DNA of 64,000 nt from Gymnogyps californianus (lineage: Eukaryota > Chordata > Aves > Accipitriformes > Cathartidae), in contig NC_059471.1 of NCBI RefSeq assembly GCF_018139145.2, positions 47,747,486 through 47,811,485 of the forward strand. Reading direction: 5' to 3'. Shown here one piece after another: positions 12,901 through 27,900 of this stretch. The translations under genes and the position numbers were made by a program. The notes under the pieces are model-generated. The model ran no database searches. It had not been told where the DNA came from and worked only from the letters and a program-made list of their open reading frames with translations. Positions within the stretch are counted from its first letter, which is position 1; the number at the start of each line of letters is the position of its first letter.

Positions 12901-15900
12901 ACTATATTTGATCAAACACAGTTTTCAAAAAATTTTAATTTAAAAATGAAGGTGCAATTAGACACAAAGTCATTCAACAATTAAAAGTTTTAATGCTAAC
13001 TAGAACGTGGACATCTCAAACATCGATCACGAATTCTGACCCAGTTAAAATGTCCCCACTTTCTGCAGCATACTCTGAACTTCACTTTGAACATAGCTTG
13101 AAAACTCCACCTATTCTATTTGAGAGTGATTGAGGAAAAACATACCACTTTTTAAATGCAGTGAAATGTATCATAAAAAAAAAAAAAGGAAAAAAAAAGT
13201 ACCACCTTTCCACCAAACATATCTCCCTTCTCCCCCTGCCCACATCTCTATTGGTTCTCTGCACTACTTTCTTTTTCAGGTGCTTCCTCTCTCTACACTT
13301 CTATGTTTGGTTCCAAAATACTACCATTCCCTGCTTTTTGGGTATAGAAATTTAGCTAAGGCTAATTTCCATGCCAATTTTTAGGCAAAACAAGTTACAA
13401 CAGTAAAAACTGTACTATCTATAGTAAGATACTGTTAAGATCCTTGTTGTGAATCATACTCCACCTGGGAGAAGTAAAGACTTTATTTGGACAGTCCATA
13501 CAAACAGATCATTGTTCTAGGTGACCTGTTTTTATTTTCAGGGAAGCACAAGTTCCTCTCAATACTTAGAATATTTCTTATGTAAACTACAATGTCGAAG
13601 AATATGAAGTTGCAAAATGAAGTACCCAATGTCAGGAAGCACCAAAACTAAAATGACAACCTTAATTCAGTCCACTGGTGAGTATACTAATTACGACAGC
13701 TTTTATCTGTGAGCAGGTATTTCTTAGTCTCCACAGAACTTTTGTTCACTGTTGAACTGTGTTCCTTCAATACAGTTGTCTGGTACTGTTTTTCCCTATC
13801 AGTCAGTATATACTATGTACCATTAATTACACTTGCTTTTTTCCAGAATAATTATAATCTCCATACAGTTCGTGCTCATCATTGCTATATTTAAGAGTTT
13901 CACAAACAAAATTTCTATGTTTCCGTAAAACAACTTTGGCACATGCATCAAATTGTTTCTCAAAATATGTAATCATAATGATAGCGTAAGTGTTCAAAAC
14001 TATTGTCCCCATTGGCTTAATTTGCATTGTAAATATCAGTATTTCTGTCAATTGGGTCACTGGTGTCTCAAGATAAAGCATAGAAAAAGAGAAGAGTCTG
14101 GCCAGGTATGAAAACTGTGTTCAAGTAAACTCCATAAGATGAACCCTGTGCAAAAATAGAAACTTTGTGCAAAATATAAACATAAAATGAAATCTTTCCA
14201 TACAACCATACCGTAAATATGAATCCATTCTTTCTGGAGTCCCTATTATTTTCAGGATACTCCTTCCCAACAGTGATGCAAGGATTTTAAAGAAAACAAA
14301 ATCATTTGCAGAACAACTATGTTTGTTATTTTGCGCAGGTGCACATACTGCCTACACCATGAACTGAATAAGGCAGGAGTCCCGCTGCGCCAAATGTATA
14401 AAGTCCATATGTAAGGATGCTGAATTACAACATAGGTCAACTCTGGATTTCAGTCTCTAGAAGTTACTTATATAATTCTATACTTCTGTAACTTCCTACA
14501 TTTCTAAAAAATATGCTAAAAAGGAAAAAAAAAAAAGAAAATCCCTTTACATCAAATCACATTTACACTATTACAGGTTTTCAGGCAAAGGTAAATCCAA
14601 CTGATCCCAAAAAAAATACATAGGCTCACTTTGCAGGATGTCAGTGAAATTTCAGGAAGACTGTGAAGGTACCAAATCTGCAGGTGAAAAAACCTGGCAA
14701 TTAAATAAAGATAAAACCAAGACATCCAGCTATCAACTCCCAAGTGTTTCTCTTAATTTCTCTCTTACATCCTGTACTTGAGTTTGCTATAAACATCCTC
14801 ATTTCCTAAGTATATCAGTAATATGCTGTTCTGAGAGATTTGTTTAATCTAGGATTAAACGTTTGTGTCAGACTTCCTTTAAAGTGTTTTAAAATAATTC
14901 ACAGTATTACATTTAATCAAATATAGAAGTATAATGTAACTAGAAAGTAGTTGAATGTTGCAGAGTATTTTCAACAAAGACTATACTCACAGCTTCAGCT
15001 TCTGCTCTTGTTTTAAAAGTAATCACGGCATGGAGAGAAGAGTCATCTATCTGGCAATCTTCAATTTCACCATATTGCTTTTAATAAATAAATAAAAAAA
15101 AGCTTAGTGAAATAGTTCTCCACCTCTAAAAATGCTGTTCTAAATCAAATACCCTTGAAAATCATATAAAATTAGAATAGTGTACCTTTCACAGCCTTAA
15201 TGCCAATCAGAGTACTTGTCTTTGCAAGGAATAGTTACTTTTACTTGCATTTCTAAAACACAAAAGTGCTGTAGTCTCTGGATTTCCTGATTGTAAACAT
15301 ACAGGTATGAAGTAAAATTATGACAGAAAAAGAGGTTGTTCTGCTTCAATACTTCTCTCTTGGTCAGAAGGAAGGGATCTTGAGATGATTCCATTAGTCT
15401 ATTATGAAACTCATCCACAAAAAGATTTATTAATTAGACACAGGGACTGTAGAAAAATTTTCAAAACCTAACTTGATTTCAGCATCTTAACAACCTGACC
15501 CATCTATTCTTGTAATGGACTCTATGGTATTGCTACCTTTAATGCTGCCATCACTGTAAGCTGCAATGCCCAAGATATCTGTACAGGTGGAGTGCACTGC
15601 TGATGTGCAGAGAGTTGTGATATCATATCACAGAAACAGAAATACAGCTCAGTGCATTTCCATGGAATTTGGAGCAAGCTTAAAACAGCAAATGCACAAC
15701 CTGCAAAATGAAATAATTAACGTTTTTTCTCAGTGCTAGACTATTAACACTGTGAACAGAATTGTATTTGTTGATGCTACTAAGGTGTTTTTTTGGTTAA
15801 TATTTTTGTTTGTTAAAGTTAGTGAGTTTAATACTCCCTGCAATAAAACCAAAGCATAAGAAAACACTAAGTTCTGAGCAAATTTATGACCATAAACTGA

Positions 15901-18900
15901 CACCACACAGCAAGCTTTTAACAGTGGCACATTCTCTGTCTTCATTTTTACATTCTTTGCAGTCAGTAAGAGAAGTACATAATGAAATGAAAAATATGAA
16001 AGGTGACCAGCAAAATTTACTTTAGCAATATTCATAAGGCAGACTGAATCACAATATAATGCTGTGGATTAAAAATGGTTTTTTTCTTATACTTATTATT
16101 GAAATTGGACTCAGAAACATCCTATGGTTGGCCAAGTGGATTGTATTGCTTCATTTTAAAGTTATATGTTCTTAGTTTTACACCAAAAATCTGTAAAGTC
16201 ATTGCTCAAATGTTCAGTCCATCATACATCTCTATAGAAAGTACTTTTGTTCCCCTTAAATACACACACATATAGAGAGAGAGGTATGTATAAAAGTTTG
16301 GTCTGTCATTTGTCTCTATAGAAAGTAATTTTGTTCCCCTTATGGGTATGATGGTTCCCTTTTTGTTCCCTTATATAGGTATGATGCGGTGTATTTAAGG
16401 GGAACAAAATATATATGTACATATATGTATGTGTGTATATATATAGAGCTCCTGGAAGCATGAAACCTTAAAAAACACAGTATAATAGTGGTGGGGTTTT
16501 TGTTGGTTTTTTGTTTGTTTTTTAAGTTTATTTTAAAAAGGAGAGACATATCCTTGTTGGCTCTTGTTCTTTTGAAAAGCTGCTTGCATGGCTGCCAGAC
16601 AGGAAATATTAAGTACACTGACTGGAGGAGAATTTACTGGACTTACTGGCTCTTGGACTTCCGCCTTCAGAGAGGATCACTGCAATTAAATATTGGGGGG
16701 AAAAATACACAGGGGGCGGGGCAGAGACGAAGATTCACACAATCTATGCCACTAGATATTCTTAGCATTCATTCCATAAAATAAACAAATTTCCTTTTAT
16801 TATAAACATTTTTAGGGAGGATAAGGGTTTTTATAAATTTATGTTGATTTCTCACTTTATTTCCAAATAAAAATTTGCTAAAAATTATGTAAATCAATTT
16901 ATCATTTTTTAGACTAAAAACAGAAAAAAACGTAGAAATAGCTCTGACTTCTTAAGCTTACAGACATGAACAGACAGAAACCTTTGGCTGCCCTGCCAAG
17001 ATCTGCATATAGTTGCACAATTCTCATCTTGATTCTTAAATTCAGAAAGTTAGGCAAAAGCACTGAAAATTTTCAGTGAAAACTTTCATTAAGCATTTGT
17101 TAAGATACTTCAATAGAGATAAACAGACTTCAGGTACTGAAAGTTTGGCACTGAATCAATCTTTGTTCTCACCATCCCTTCAGTTATTTTATCTTTCTAT
17201 ACCTAAAAATTTGTACCAATTTTACATATATCCTGAACAAATAAATATTATAAGTCATTACTTTATATTCCCAATTTCCTTTCTTTTTAAGAAAAGAACC
17301 AAGCCTTGTAAATGCTATGCAGTTACAGTTATAACTAGTTGAATCAATGGTGTAATTTCTCTTTGTTTCACCTTTTTCTGATGCATCCTCTTTTTCCATG
17401 AACAGATATATCATGTTAAAGATTCATTCCTAAATAATATTTCCAGATGAATTGAATCAAGAGAAAACAAGTCATTCAATAGAAGAATGTCATCCAAAGA
17501 ACAGAAAAAGTGAAATTGCCACATACCGCAAAATGAGGAAGAAGATCTTCTCTATCACTTTCTGTAAATGCAGAGATTTCTAATGCCCTAGGTCGATGAT
17601 CCACAACTGCATGCACAGGAACTCCTCTGCCTCTACCCCGGCCTCGTATTCCTCTACCTCTGCTACGTGATGCACCCCGACCTCTTGCATGAACCCCTCT
17701 ACCACGAACTGAAGAAAGAATCCCTCGTTTGGCAGCCTAAGATGTTTATACATAACATATTGATGTATTAAAATTCATAATCTAAATATTTAGACAAAAT
17801 TAACAAACACATTCTGATGTTTCCTAAAACACATCCCCAAACAAGCCTCAGAAAGAGCAGCTTAGAGGTCTTAAAATAACAAAAGGTGAATATGTTAATA
17901 ACATTAAAAAGCTAATAGTGTTAATTATTAACAGATCAAAAATAGGCTGGAAATAGGAAAAAAGAACCAGGTATTAAAAACAGATATCAAAAGAGCCCTT
18001 ATCTGTGAGGATAACTCCTCATAGGAGAGAGGAACTGCAGTACAACATCTGAAATTTCATTAACAAATTGTCTTGATGTGGTGACTAACTACTTAATTTG
18101 TCTCTATCTCTTAATTTGTCTCTGAAAGTCCAGCCAGGACTTTTATTCTGATCAGAATTAATGCAGCATAACAGCTTTTGGCCACAGAACTGTGAGGTAT
18201 GAAACAGAGGCTCTAATGAGCATCTCTAAGGACAAAGTATTCGCTAAAAATTTGGCTCTATGTACTCACTAATTTCCATTCCCACAATACCTATGTATCC
18301 CTTCTAAAGAACTGGCATACACTCTCCAAGAATGTCAAAAGGCTGATGACAGTATGTCTGACACCCATTTAAAAAATAATTTGCCAAAGTTATTTTAAGT
18401 TTCAAAAAAGCACTTTCAAGGATTTAATTTCAACGTTTATAACAAGGAAAAAAGAAAAAAAAAATCTTTTCAAACCCAAACAGATCTGATGTAGGAATCA
18501 AATGTTAAATGAAATCACCATAGCAATGTTTTTAATATATCCTACAGTGTTTACAACTCAAGCACTGATAGCACTACTTTAATGCATGCCAGTGATATCA
18601 CCCATGAGGAGATCAATCTGTTATGGCTTTATTCATGAAATTATCTGAATGATTTTACAATAGTTTGTAGTTCACATATTATTTTTTGTAAAGAAAATCC
18701 TGTGGGTTTTTTTTTTTTTAAACATTTTAAAATGATTAAATGAATAATCCAGAAAGTTAAAGATTATGCTGACTCAACAATCAAGCTGTATACTGTTTGG
18801 GTTTTCTCACAGTAAAATCAGGGCCACCTGGAACGGAACAGCAGGTTATGAGCCACAGAAGCAAAACATGAATACTGTGGGAGTTAAAGTCACAAAGACA

Positions 18901-21900
18901 ATGTGTGAATAAAAGTTTTTCTAAAGAATTTGTAAGAATACTGAAGAATCAAATATCAATGGAAAAAAAACCATATCCCTCTTGTAAATTACACAAGGGA
19001 TACATTTCATGCTGTTCCTTGAAACATACTAGTATGCTTCACTAGTAACCCTCTACTACTCGGATTTCTCAATCTACTTTGATCAGTATTTGCTAAAGGC
19101 TTCAGAATATTCACTCCAACTCAAAATACAAACAGATTCAATGAGAGATGGAGTAGGATTAGCACAGAACTACAGTGTAACTTTATCTTGAACGAGCACC
19201 TACTTTTCTACTGCTATTTTACGTATCATTCAAGTCACTTTCTAAAATGTACGATTTATAAATAAGCTTTCAGTACACTTATGAAATATTATTCACCATC
19301 AGAATATATATTGTTAACATAAGCTTTTATGTGATCTCTATTCAATTGCCTTGGCTTATTAACAAACTTATTTTCACAATTACCAAAGCTGCATAACAAC
19401 TTAGTTTTAAAGTAAGATTTTAATGCAACTTAGCCATACGTATGTGCACTGTGTTCATATGTAGTTATACATAAGACATGACCAAACTTCATTAAGACAA
19501 GAGCGATTTAAGCGACACAGCAGCCTGCTTAACAGTAAAAAGAGATAAGATTATCATGCAATTAAGTAGATATTACACAATCATATAGGCGAGACAGTGC
19601 CTAACACAGAATAACACCCACAGCATTCAGAATTTCTCAAAATAAGACACAGATATGAAGAATCTTGCACAGCCTTCTCAATTTTTTTAAAAGCAAGTAT
19701 TTTAAGAAAAAGCATGTTTCTATACATGGAACACTTCTTGAAACACCGTATTTGCTTTTGGTAAGTCCTCCTTCTCTTGAAATCAATGCTGTAGTAAGAT
19801 TACTTTTGGCACTTCAGCCTTTTTGGTTAATCTCATTAAGAGGATGCTAACACTTAAGAATGAAAGATCAAGCAGTGTTTTTTAACTCTTCTGTATCAAA
19901 CACAACACCACCTACAGGCAACAATTTAGAAACAATCCACGTTCTCAAGGAAGTATTACTACCACAAAACTATAAAATATGTCATCTAAATAGTTACAGA
20001 ATTTAAACAGATTAATAATCAAAATTAAAGATACTAGTATTTCTCTACCTCATTGGAATTCAGAAACTGATTTTTTAAAATATTATTGCTAAATGCCTCC
20101 ATCTACATGCAACTTAATATTGCACTCTGGAAAAAAATAGTTTATGATACAACACACAAGCTAATAAACATACATGAAAATATTTGATTAAAAGTTAATT
20201 GCTACAAAAGAAGAGACAAACATACTTCCAGCTGTAGCTCTGTATATTTTCGTCTTAATTCAGTAACTTCCTCCCCAGCTTGCATCTTCTTGTATAAATC
20301 CAGTTCAGTATCTAGTAACTCTTTCTGCATCTAAGAAATTGTTACGGTACATTATTAGTTCCACAGTTCACATTCTCTACTGAGGAAACAATTTTCCGAT
20401 AAAACCCAAGAATCTATTGCTACACTCCTATCAGCAGGCTATTTCAGAAATACACAGTGACTTAAAGATTGGCCAGCGTTGGCCTCCAGGTAAGGTAGAA
20501 GTCTGCCACAGCATCTCTATCTGGAAAACAGATTCCTAGAAACTCTAAGGAAAGGGAATTTGAAAACTAGAAGCTGTAGTGGAATTTTAAACTTAACCAA
20601 GTTGTGGGTTATTAATTCAGATCACAGCTGTAACTTTGCAGGTATACCGCTTACTATGCTAGGTTTCCACCTTCAAAAACAAACCAAGCACAAGCTTAGG
20701 AGCCTTCCTGGCAAGATAAAACTTCAATGTGTAGTAGTATGTTTCTGAGCTTGGTGATGTCAAACCTTTTAGACTATCACACAAAGCCAAAGCCAATGGA
20801 ATTTTTTCTAAACTAGAGATACACAAAATATAAAATGCAAAAGTATATGGTAGTGATGATGAGATAAAAAGGGATTCTACAAAAAAATGCAGTACAATTA
20901 TGAATGAATACAAAATCTATAATCAGTATTGAGAAAAAGCATCTAAGTTTATCATAATTCCATAATGCAAAAAGCACAAATGGCAGTTCTGTTCAGACCA
21001 CAGTAGAAAAAACACAGTAACAAGACCTCTGCTAACAGAAGGTTGGTCTCTGATGCACCCAGAGTTGCCTTCCAGCACAGAGTACCTTAAAAAAATTATT
21101 ACGAAGTTCAAAAATATTTATGAAACTGAAAGGTGTCTCTGAACCCAAATTTAGACATGTTTATTGCAACCACTGAGGTGCGGGTGCTGGCACAGGTGCA
21201 GGAAAGGGCTTTATGCGACCATGAAAATTTTACTTGAAGTTCTGTTCCAAATTGAAAGCTTTCTTTTTTCTTTTTTTTTTTAAATGGAAAAAGCAGCAGC
21301 CAAATGTTGCGGTGACATCACAAATGAAGGATAAAATTATAGATGATTGTGAAACAGTTTTACATTTACACCCATTGATTCAAAACCACAGCATGTAATG
21401 TATTCAAAGGCTGGTTGTCAAGAGACGAAGGTTTCGCAGTTGTGACAGTTTTACCACTGAATGGTAAAGAAGGGGTTTTTTTGTTTCTTTGTTTTTTCCT
21501 GGAAGCTTTAAAAGAAAAAAAGCTGGATTATTCAACTGGCAACTTCAACCTGAACCCCTTTCAGCCCCATTTTCTGATTATCTACAGCAACCACAGAAAA
21601 AACCCATTATCTCCTGTATAATGGTTTTCAAAGTTTTCAAAATTGGAAACTGTTTCTCTCAAATCCCACTGTGTTGCAACACATCAATGACACGGCAAAA
21701 CAACCACTTCTGAAGTTTAATAATGACCAGCAGTTAGAACTCACAAAGCAGCCAGTGACACTGGTGTTGTAAAGACTTTTGAGGTTTATGTCTAGTGCTC
21801 TTAATGAAGACGTCTCTTTTATAGAGCTGTGCCAGGTCTCAAGAAGAAAATACCTCCTTCAAGATACACCAAGAGGCAGCAAAGGTTTCTACACTCAGGG

Positions 21901-24900
21901 GGGAAGAGTATTTTGTAATCTGCATGAACTGGAACAAGACAAAAATAGGTAAAGATAATGGCACAGTCACATGGGTCTCATCTTCAAGTTTGCAGGGTCT
22001 TCTGAGCTGCCCTGGTTTTAAACGCCAAGAAAATGCAGGAGAACCTAGAGCAAAGTCTTTCAGAAAATTGTCAAAGTTGTAAATTTTAACTGAAGGCTCT
22101 GTTAATTCCTCACTTTCACAAAGGTTAGATGGGACTGATTGTTTTCTCTTTCAAATGTTAACAAAACAATGTTCACAGATAATGCACAAACTCCCTGAGA
22201 GGAAAGCTATCAATAAAATCAACTTCTACAGTTCAGATATTTTGTCCATTATGAAATGGGTTTGCTTAAAATGTTTCTTCACTTTTCATATTACAAAGGA
22301 AATGGAAAAAACAGCTCAAGAACTTCATTAAAATTGTAATTCAAATTAGCTTATCACCTCACTTTACTAAGTAAAAAAAACCAATCACACAAGGAAGTGG
22401 TGGACCAAGTTGCCAAGCAAAGGGTGATGTGGGCAGAAGAGATCTCAAGATCAACAAAACCAAGTTGAAGGAGAACCATCTCAAGCATACACATACCAAT
22501 CCACATAAATGAGGGAGGGCCTACAGAACAGTATAATGGGGGAAGATCTCATTTCTTTTCTGGGAAATCAGTGCTTCTCTGAAGAGCCTGTATACTAATA
22601 CACAAAACATGAAACAAAGAGGAGGAATTAGATGTCTGTGCACAGTTACAGGGCTACAATCTCATCGGGACCACAGAAACATCGTAGGAAAACTCACACG
22701 ACTGAAGTGGTGCAGTGGACGGATACGATCTCTTAAGGAAGGACAAGCCAGGACAGTGAGCAGCAGGATTTGCCCTTTATGTGAGACAGCAGTATGAATG
22801 CACAGAGCTCTGCCTGGGGACAGATGATGAGCCAGTCGAAAGTTTATGAGTCAGGACTGAGATGCCAGACCTATGCGGGTGACATTGCAGTGCGTGTGCA
22901 CTACACACTGCCTGATCAGGTAAAAGAAGTAGATGAGGCCTCCCTCAGGCAACTGGAAAAAGCCTCCTGTTTGAAGACACCAGGCCTGGGTATCTGCTGG
23001 AAAGGCAACATGATTTTCAAGAATCATATCCTCCAAGTTCCAGATCACGCAGGAAATAAAGCAAAGGTGGCAGGATGCCTGACTGGATGAACAAGGGGAT
23101 CCTAACAAAACTTAAATCCAGAAACAAAGTGTACAAGAGGTGGAAGCAGGGTCAGATCACAGAAGGAATACATAGAAACTGTCTGAGCATGCAGGCACTG
23201 GTTTGGAAAGCCAAAGCCCACCTAGAGTTGAATCTGGCAAGGGGGGTGAAAAACAAGAAGAAAGGCTTCTGCACGCCTATCAGCAGCAAGAGGAACACTA
23301 TGCTGTGAAAAATGTGGGCTGACTGCTGAATGTGAAAGGGGACCTGGCAACAAAGGACACGGGAACAGTAGAGGTACTCAATACCTCCTACTCCTCAGTC
23401 TTTACTGGAAAGACTTGCCTTCAGCAATCCCAGATCCTGAGACTGGTGGAAAAGCCTAGAGGAAGAAGACTTACCTTTGTTGGAAGAGAATCAAGTTAGG
23501 TAACATTTAAACAAACTGGACATACACAAAAACCTGGGACCCAATAGGATGCAACCATTAAGTACTGAGGGATCTCGTTGATGTCATTGCAAAGCCAAAT
23601 CTCAATTATCTTTGAAAAGTCATGGCATTTGGGGGAGGTTCCTCGGGACTGAGAAAATGCAAATATCACTCTGATCTTCAAGAATGGCAAGGAGATCTGG
23701 GGAACTACATGCTGGTCACCTCACCACAGTCCCTGGGAGGATGAAGGAGCAAATAATCTTGGAAACCATTTCCAAGCATATTAAGAACAAGAAGGCAATG
23801 GGGGAAAGGGAAGGAGAAATCATGCTTGACCTTCACAGCCATCTACAATGAGATGACTGGCTTGGTGGACCAGAGCAGAGTAGTGGAAGTTGTTTATCTT
23901 GACTTCAGTAAGGCTTTCAATACCATTGCCCACAACATCCTCACAGCCAAAAGGATGAAATGCTGACGAGATAGGTAGACAGTGAGATGAACTGAAAACT
24001 GGCTGAACTGCTGGGTTCAAAGGGTTCTGATCAGTGGCAGAAAGTCCAGCTGGAGACCAGTCACTAGTGGTGTACCCCAGCAGTCACTACTGTGTAACAT
24101 CTTCATTATTGACCTGGATGGTAAGACAGTGTGCCCTCAGCAAGTTTGTGGACAATACAAAATTTGTAGGAGTGGCTGGTACACCAGCTGGTTGTGTTTC
24201 CATTCAGAAGGATCTTGACATGCTGGAGAAATGCGGCAGGAGGAACCTCCTGCATCTCAACAAAGGGAAATGCCATGTCCTGCACCTGGGGAGGAATAAC
24301 CCCAGCCACCAGTACAGGTTGGGAGCTGTCCAGACAAAGAGGACCTGAGGAGTCCTGGTAGCAGCAAAGAAGTTGAACATGAGCCAGCAGTGTGTTCTTG
24401 TGGCAAAGAAGGCCGATAGCCTCCTGGGCTGCATTAGGAAGAGCACCACCAGCAGGCCAAGGGAGGTGATCCTTCTCTACTCCGCAGTGGTGAGGCCACA
24501 TATGGAGCGCTGCGTCCAGTTCCAGGCTCCCCAGCACGAGAGACATATACTGGAGAGAGTCCAGTGAAAGGCCACAAAGATGATTAAGGGACTGGAGCAT
24601 CTACTATATGAGCAGAGGCTGACAGAGCTGGGATTGTTTAACTCCAGGAAGAGAAGGTGGCGGGGGAGGATCTTATCCATGAGTATAAATACTCAGTATG
24701 GATGAGTAAAGAAGACACCCAGACTCTTCTTAGTGGCACCTGGTGATAGAACAAGACAATCCCCAGAGATCCCTTCCAATCTCAACTATTTTGAGCAATT
24801 TTGTGTTATCGGACTATTTTCTTGTCCACTCCAAGAATTTACTGGACCACTCTCAGGGTAAAATAACTGTCACGGGTTAAAATGCTGCATTTAAGTTTTC

Positions 24901-27900
24901 TACTCAAGAATTTATCAAGTTTTCATGATGCAACTTGTTTCTTCATTTCTATGGGTCTGGATTCATTTCCTTGCATGTGACAAAATCCACAACCAACTGT
25001 TATTCTTGGATCAAAATGGATATAAACTGTTTTTTCCTGTTCAAATTTACGAAGCACTGTATACCACCAGCAGAAGAGTATTTCTCAAAAACACGAGGCT
25101 TTAACAATCAAATGCAGCTTTAAAAATATTGCCAATTTCTAGGACTTTCATAGTTCAAATTCATTCTACAGGCAGGTAACTTCCTTCAGACCTCTCAGAA
25201 ACATTTTCTCAACAGACAACATCCACACTCTCTCAAAAACATAAAAATATATATATAAAAAAAAGTCTCATCTCCAAAAAAAGAAGAGTATAATCTTATT
25301 ATAGCAGTGCCTGAATTCTGGGATTATTACCCTTAGTCCCTCTCTAAAACACAGGAGAATACTCTGGTGTAACTGAAGTTGTTTTAAGAGGTATAAACTG
25401 ACTTCCAGAAATTATAATCTATGCCCATTTTCAAGATAAAAATATGCTGCTTCAACTTCTTCCTGACTGACGAACGATGTAGGAAGCTACAGTGAGTACA
25501 TACAAGTCATTTCAGTATCTCTTTTTGATATTTCTTTTCAAAACTGTACAGTAACTGTGCAGTTACTTTTAATGCCTATATTTCTATGTAAAATAAAGCA
25601 GCAGAAATGCTGCTTCAAACTGAAAACTAATGAACCACTTAAATTAAATCTGGGTTGTAACGTTACACCAGCTTTTTAAAACAGAACCCCACACATTAGA
25701 AGAGAAGACTAAGCATTCCGAAGATTTAAGAACTGAATGAAAACAGCAAGAAAAGATCAAGACTTTTTGTCTTTACTGGAAAATACACTGTACAAAAATC
25801 TGCTCTTTTCTTAGTATGCACTTCCTCACTTGATAAAGCAAGAAAAGCCTGTAAGATGTTTAAAAGAACACTTATTAATTTCTTAAAATGTTATTTCTCA
25901 AAGTCTCGCTTAATTCTTAATCACCTTGTGACCTGTTTAGGAACAAATACTTCTATAAAAAGCAAAACACTGCATTTTAAAAAGGTAATATAATTGCATC
26001 TTTAAGCAGTTGGGAAACTGGTTATAGCTATATGCTAACAAGAATGATAGCAGAAGAGAGAAACTCCTCTCACAGGTACAAACCAAACATGGGTAGCTAG
26101 ATCAAAGGAAAACTGATCAGTATAATCTTCAATCTAAAAAGCTTAATACATTGAAAAATTTCTGTGACATAAAAAGCCCCAGAAAATTATGTACCAGTAC
26201 AGTAGTCAACTAGTTTCATGAAGCAGTTTGCTTTGTGTATTAAACCTGACCAGAAAATACCTGTGTTGCATAATGATAATCCTTCTGCATAAGAAATACT
26301 ATTTTCATGATTTCTATTCAAAATTTAAGAAAGCAATAGACTATACACAAAAGATCGGATAAGGCAAAAGAAATAATCATAAGATTTTTTGTTTTGTTTT
26401 TTTTTTTGATTTTCCAGATGATGTAATATCTGTGTAGCAGTGAGCAAACTTTTTAGACAACAGCATGGTTTTAAAATCAACGTTCCTTTAAAAAGAAGGC
26501 AAACCCAATCTCACTTCAAAGACGACTTCAAAATTAAACCAGTGTGGTTCTAAATACTGCTGATGTGGCTGCACATTTTTGTTCTGCTGACATAAGCATG
26601 TGAATTCACCTTATTAAAAAGCTGACCAAAACTTGAATACCTGAGTCTTAGTTTTCATGCTTTTTAAAGGAGCCCCTCCTCCTGGTGATACACCTTTTAA
26701 TTCATCCTTTAACTTGGTAATGCTATTAGTCAAAATTTCCAGTGTTTTCATGATTTCTGCTTTGTCTTCTGACTTCATGGCTTTATTCTTCTCCAGCTTT
26801 GAAATCAGCATCTATCCAATTTAAAAAAACAAAACAAAACAAAACACCACCAAACCAAAAAAATCTTGTTACTTAGCAACTACTATTACAGATCTGTTTT
26901 CCAATACACATTACAACTAATGGAAAAACAGAATATTGCATTTCTTTTGCTGTGATCTTCAAACTCAACATATAGGGCTTTTAACAGCTTATATTAAATC
27001 TTTATCTGAATCTGTGATTGATTAATTTGCTAATGAACATCTGATATCTCCATTTCATTTGGACAGATTTGCTCAACATACTTAAATTATTTCAAAATTT
27101 TTCTTCAACTTAAATGACATTTTGGCCTAAACCTAAGTGCAGTCATGCACACTTTTCTACATCAATCTCTCCTGCTCTTGTCAAGTAGAACTCTCAGGCT
27201 TTCACTTCTCCCAAAAAAACATATGCATGTTGCATCCAAATTAGGCAATTTCAACTAAAATTGCACCTAGATTGAATAAGCTTGTAGTTTTTGAAGTGAA
27301 CTAACAAGACAAGTTAGATTAGAACTCTAAACTTAAAATAATGTGATAACACGAGTCTAAGGGAATGCTTATTTTATAGGCCAGTTTTGTAGCTCATGCT
27401 TACAAATTCTGAAATATTTTAAAGTGAACTGAGATTTTACAACTGAATTGCTGACTTTAACATTTTACCTTTTGTGTTTCAATGTGCTTCTCTAAGATTT
27501 CTTGCTTCTTTTTTCTCACATCTTGTTGAAGTCGTAATGCTTCCTAGAAGCATAAAAAAAATTACAGAAAGTTCTAGATTTTGAAAAATAATGCCAGAAG
27601 AATAAGATACTATACCTGACAACTACACAGTAGTAACTTATAGTAACAGGGAAAAAATTAGTAACAGAAACTCAAGGAACTAATAGGCAATATTTCAAAT
27701 TATGTTTTGGAAAACAATGCATCACCAAATTAGTGAAGGATCTAATGATCTTTCTTAGATCTGTGCTGGGAAGACTTCATTATTACTTATGTACAAAGTA
27801 ACCCCTTACACAACTCCATTGAAAGCTGAAAGGCAATATAATACAGTACCACAAGAGGTACAACATACAAGAGTTTAAATGTGCAAGGACAGTATCCTGA

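Noticed and set aside
24106..24600. Longest minus-strand ORF in the window (164 aa)
   Set aside because: It is antisense to the CR1 reverse-transcriptase region and has no domain of its own.
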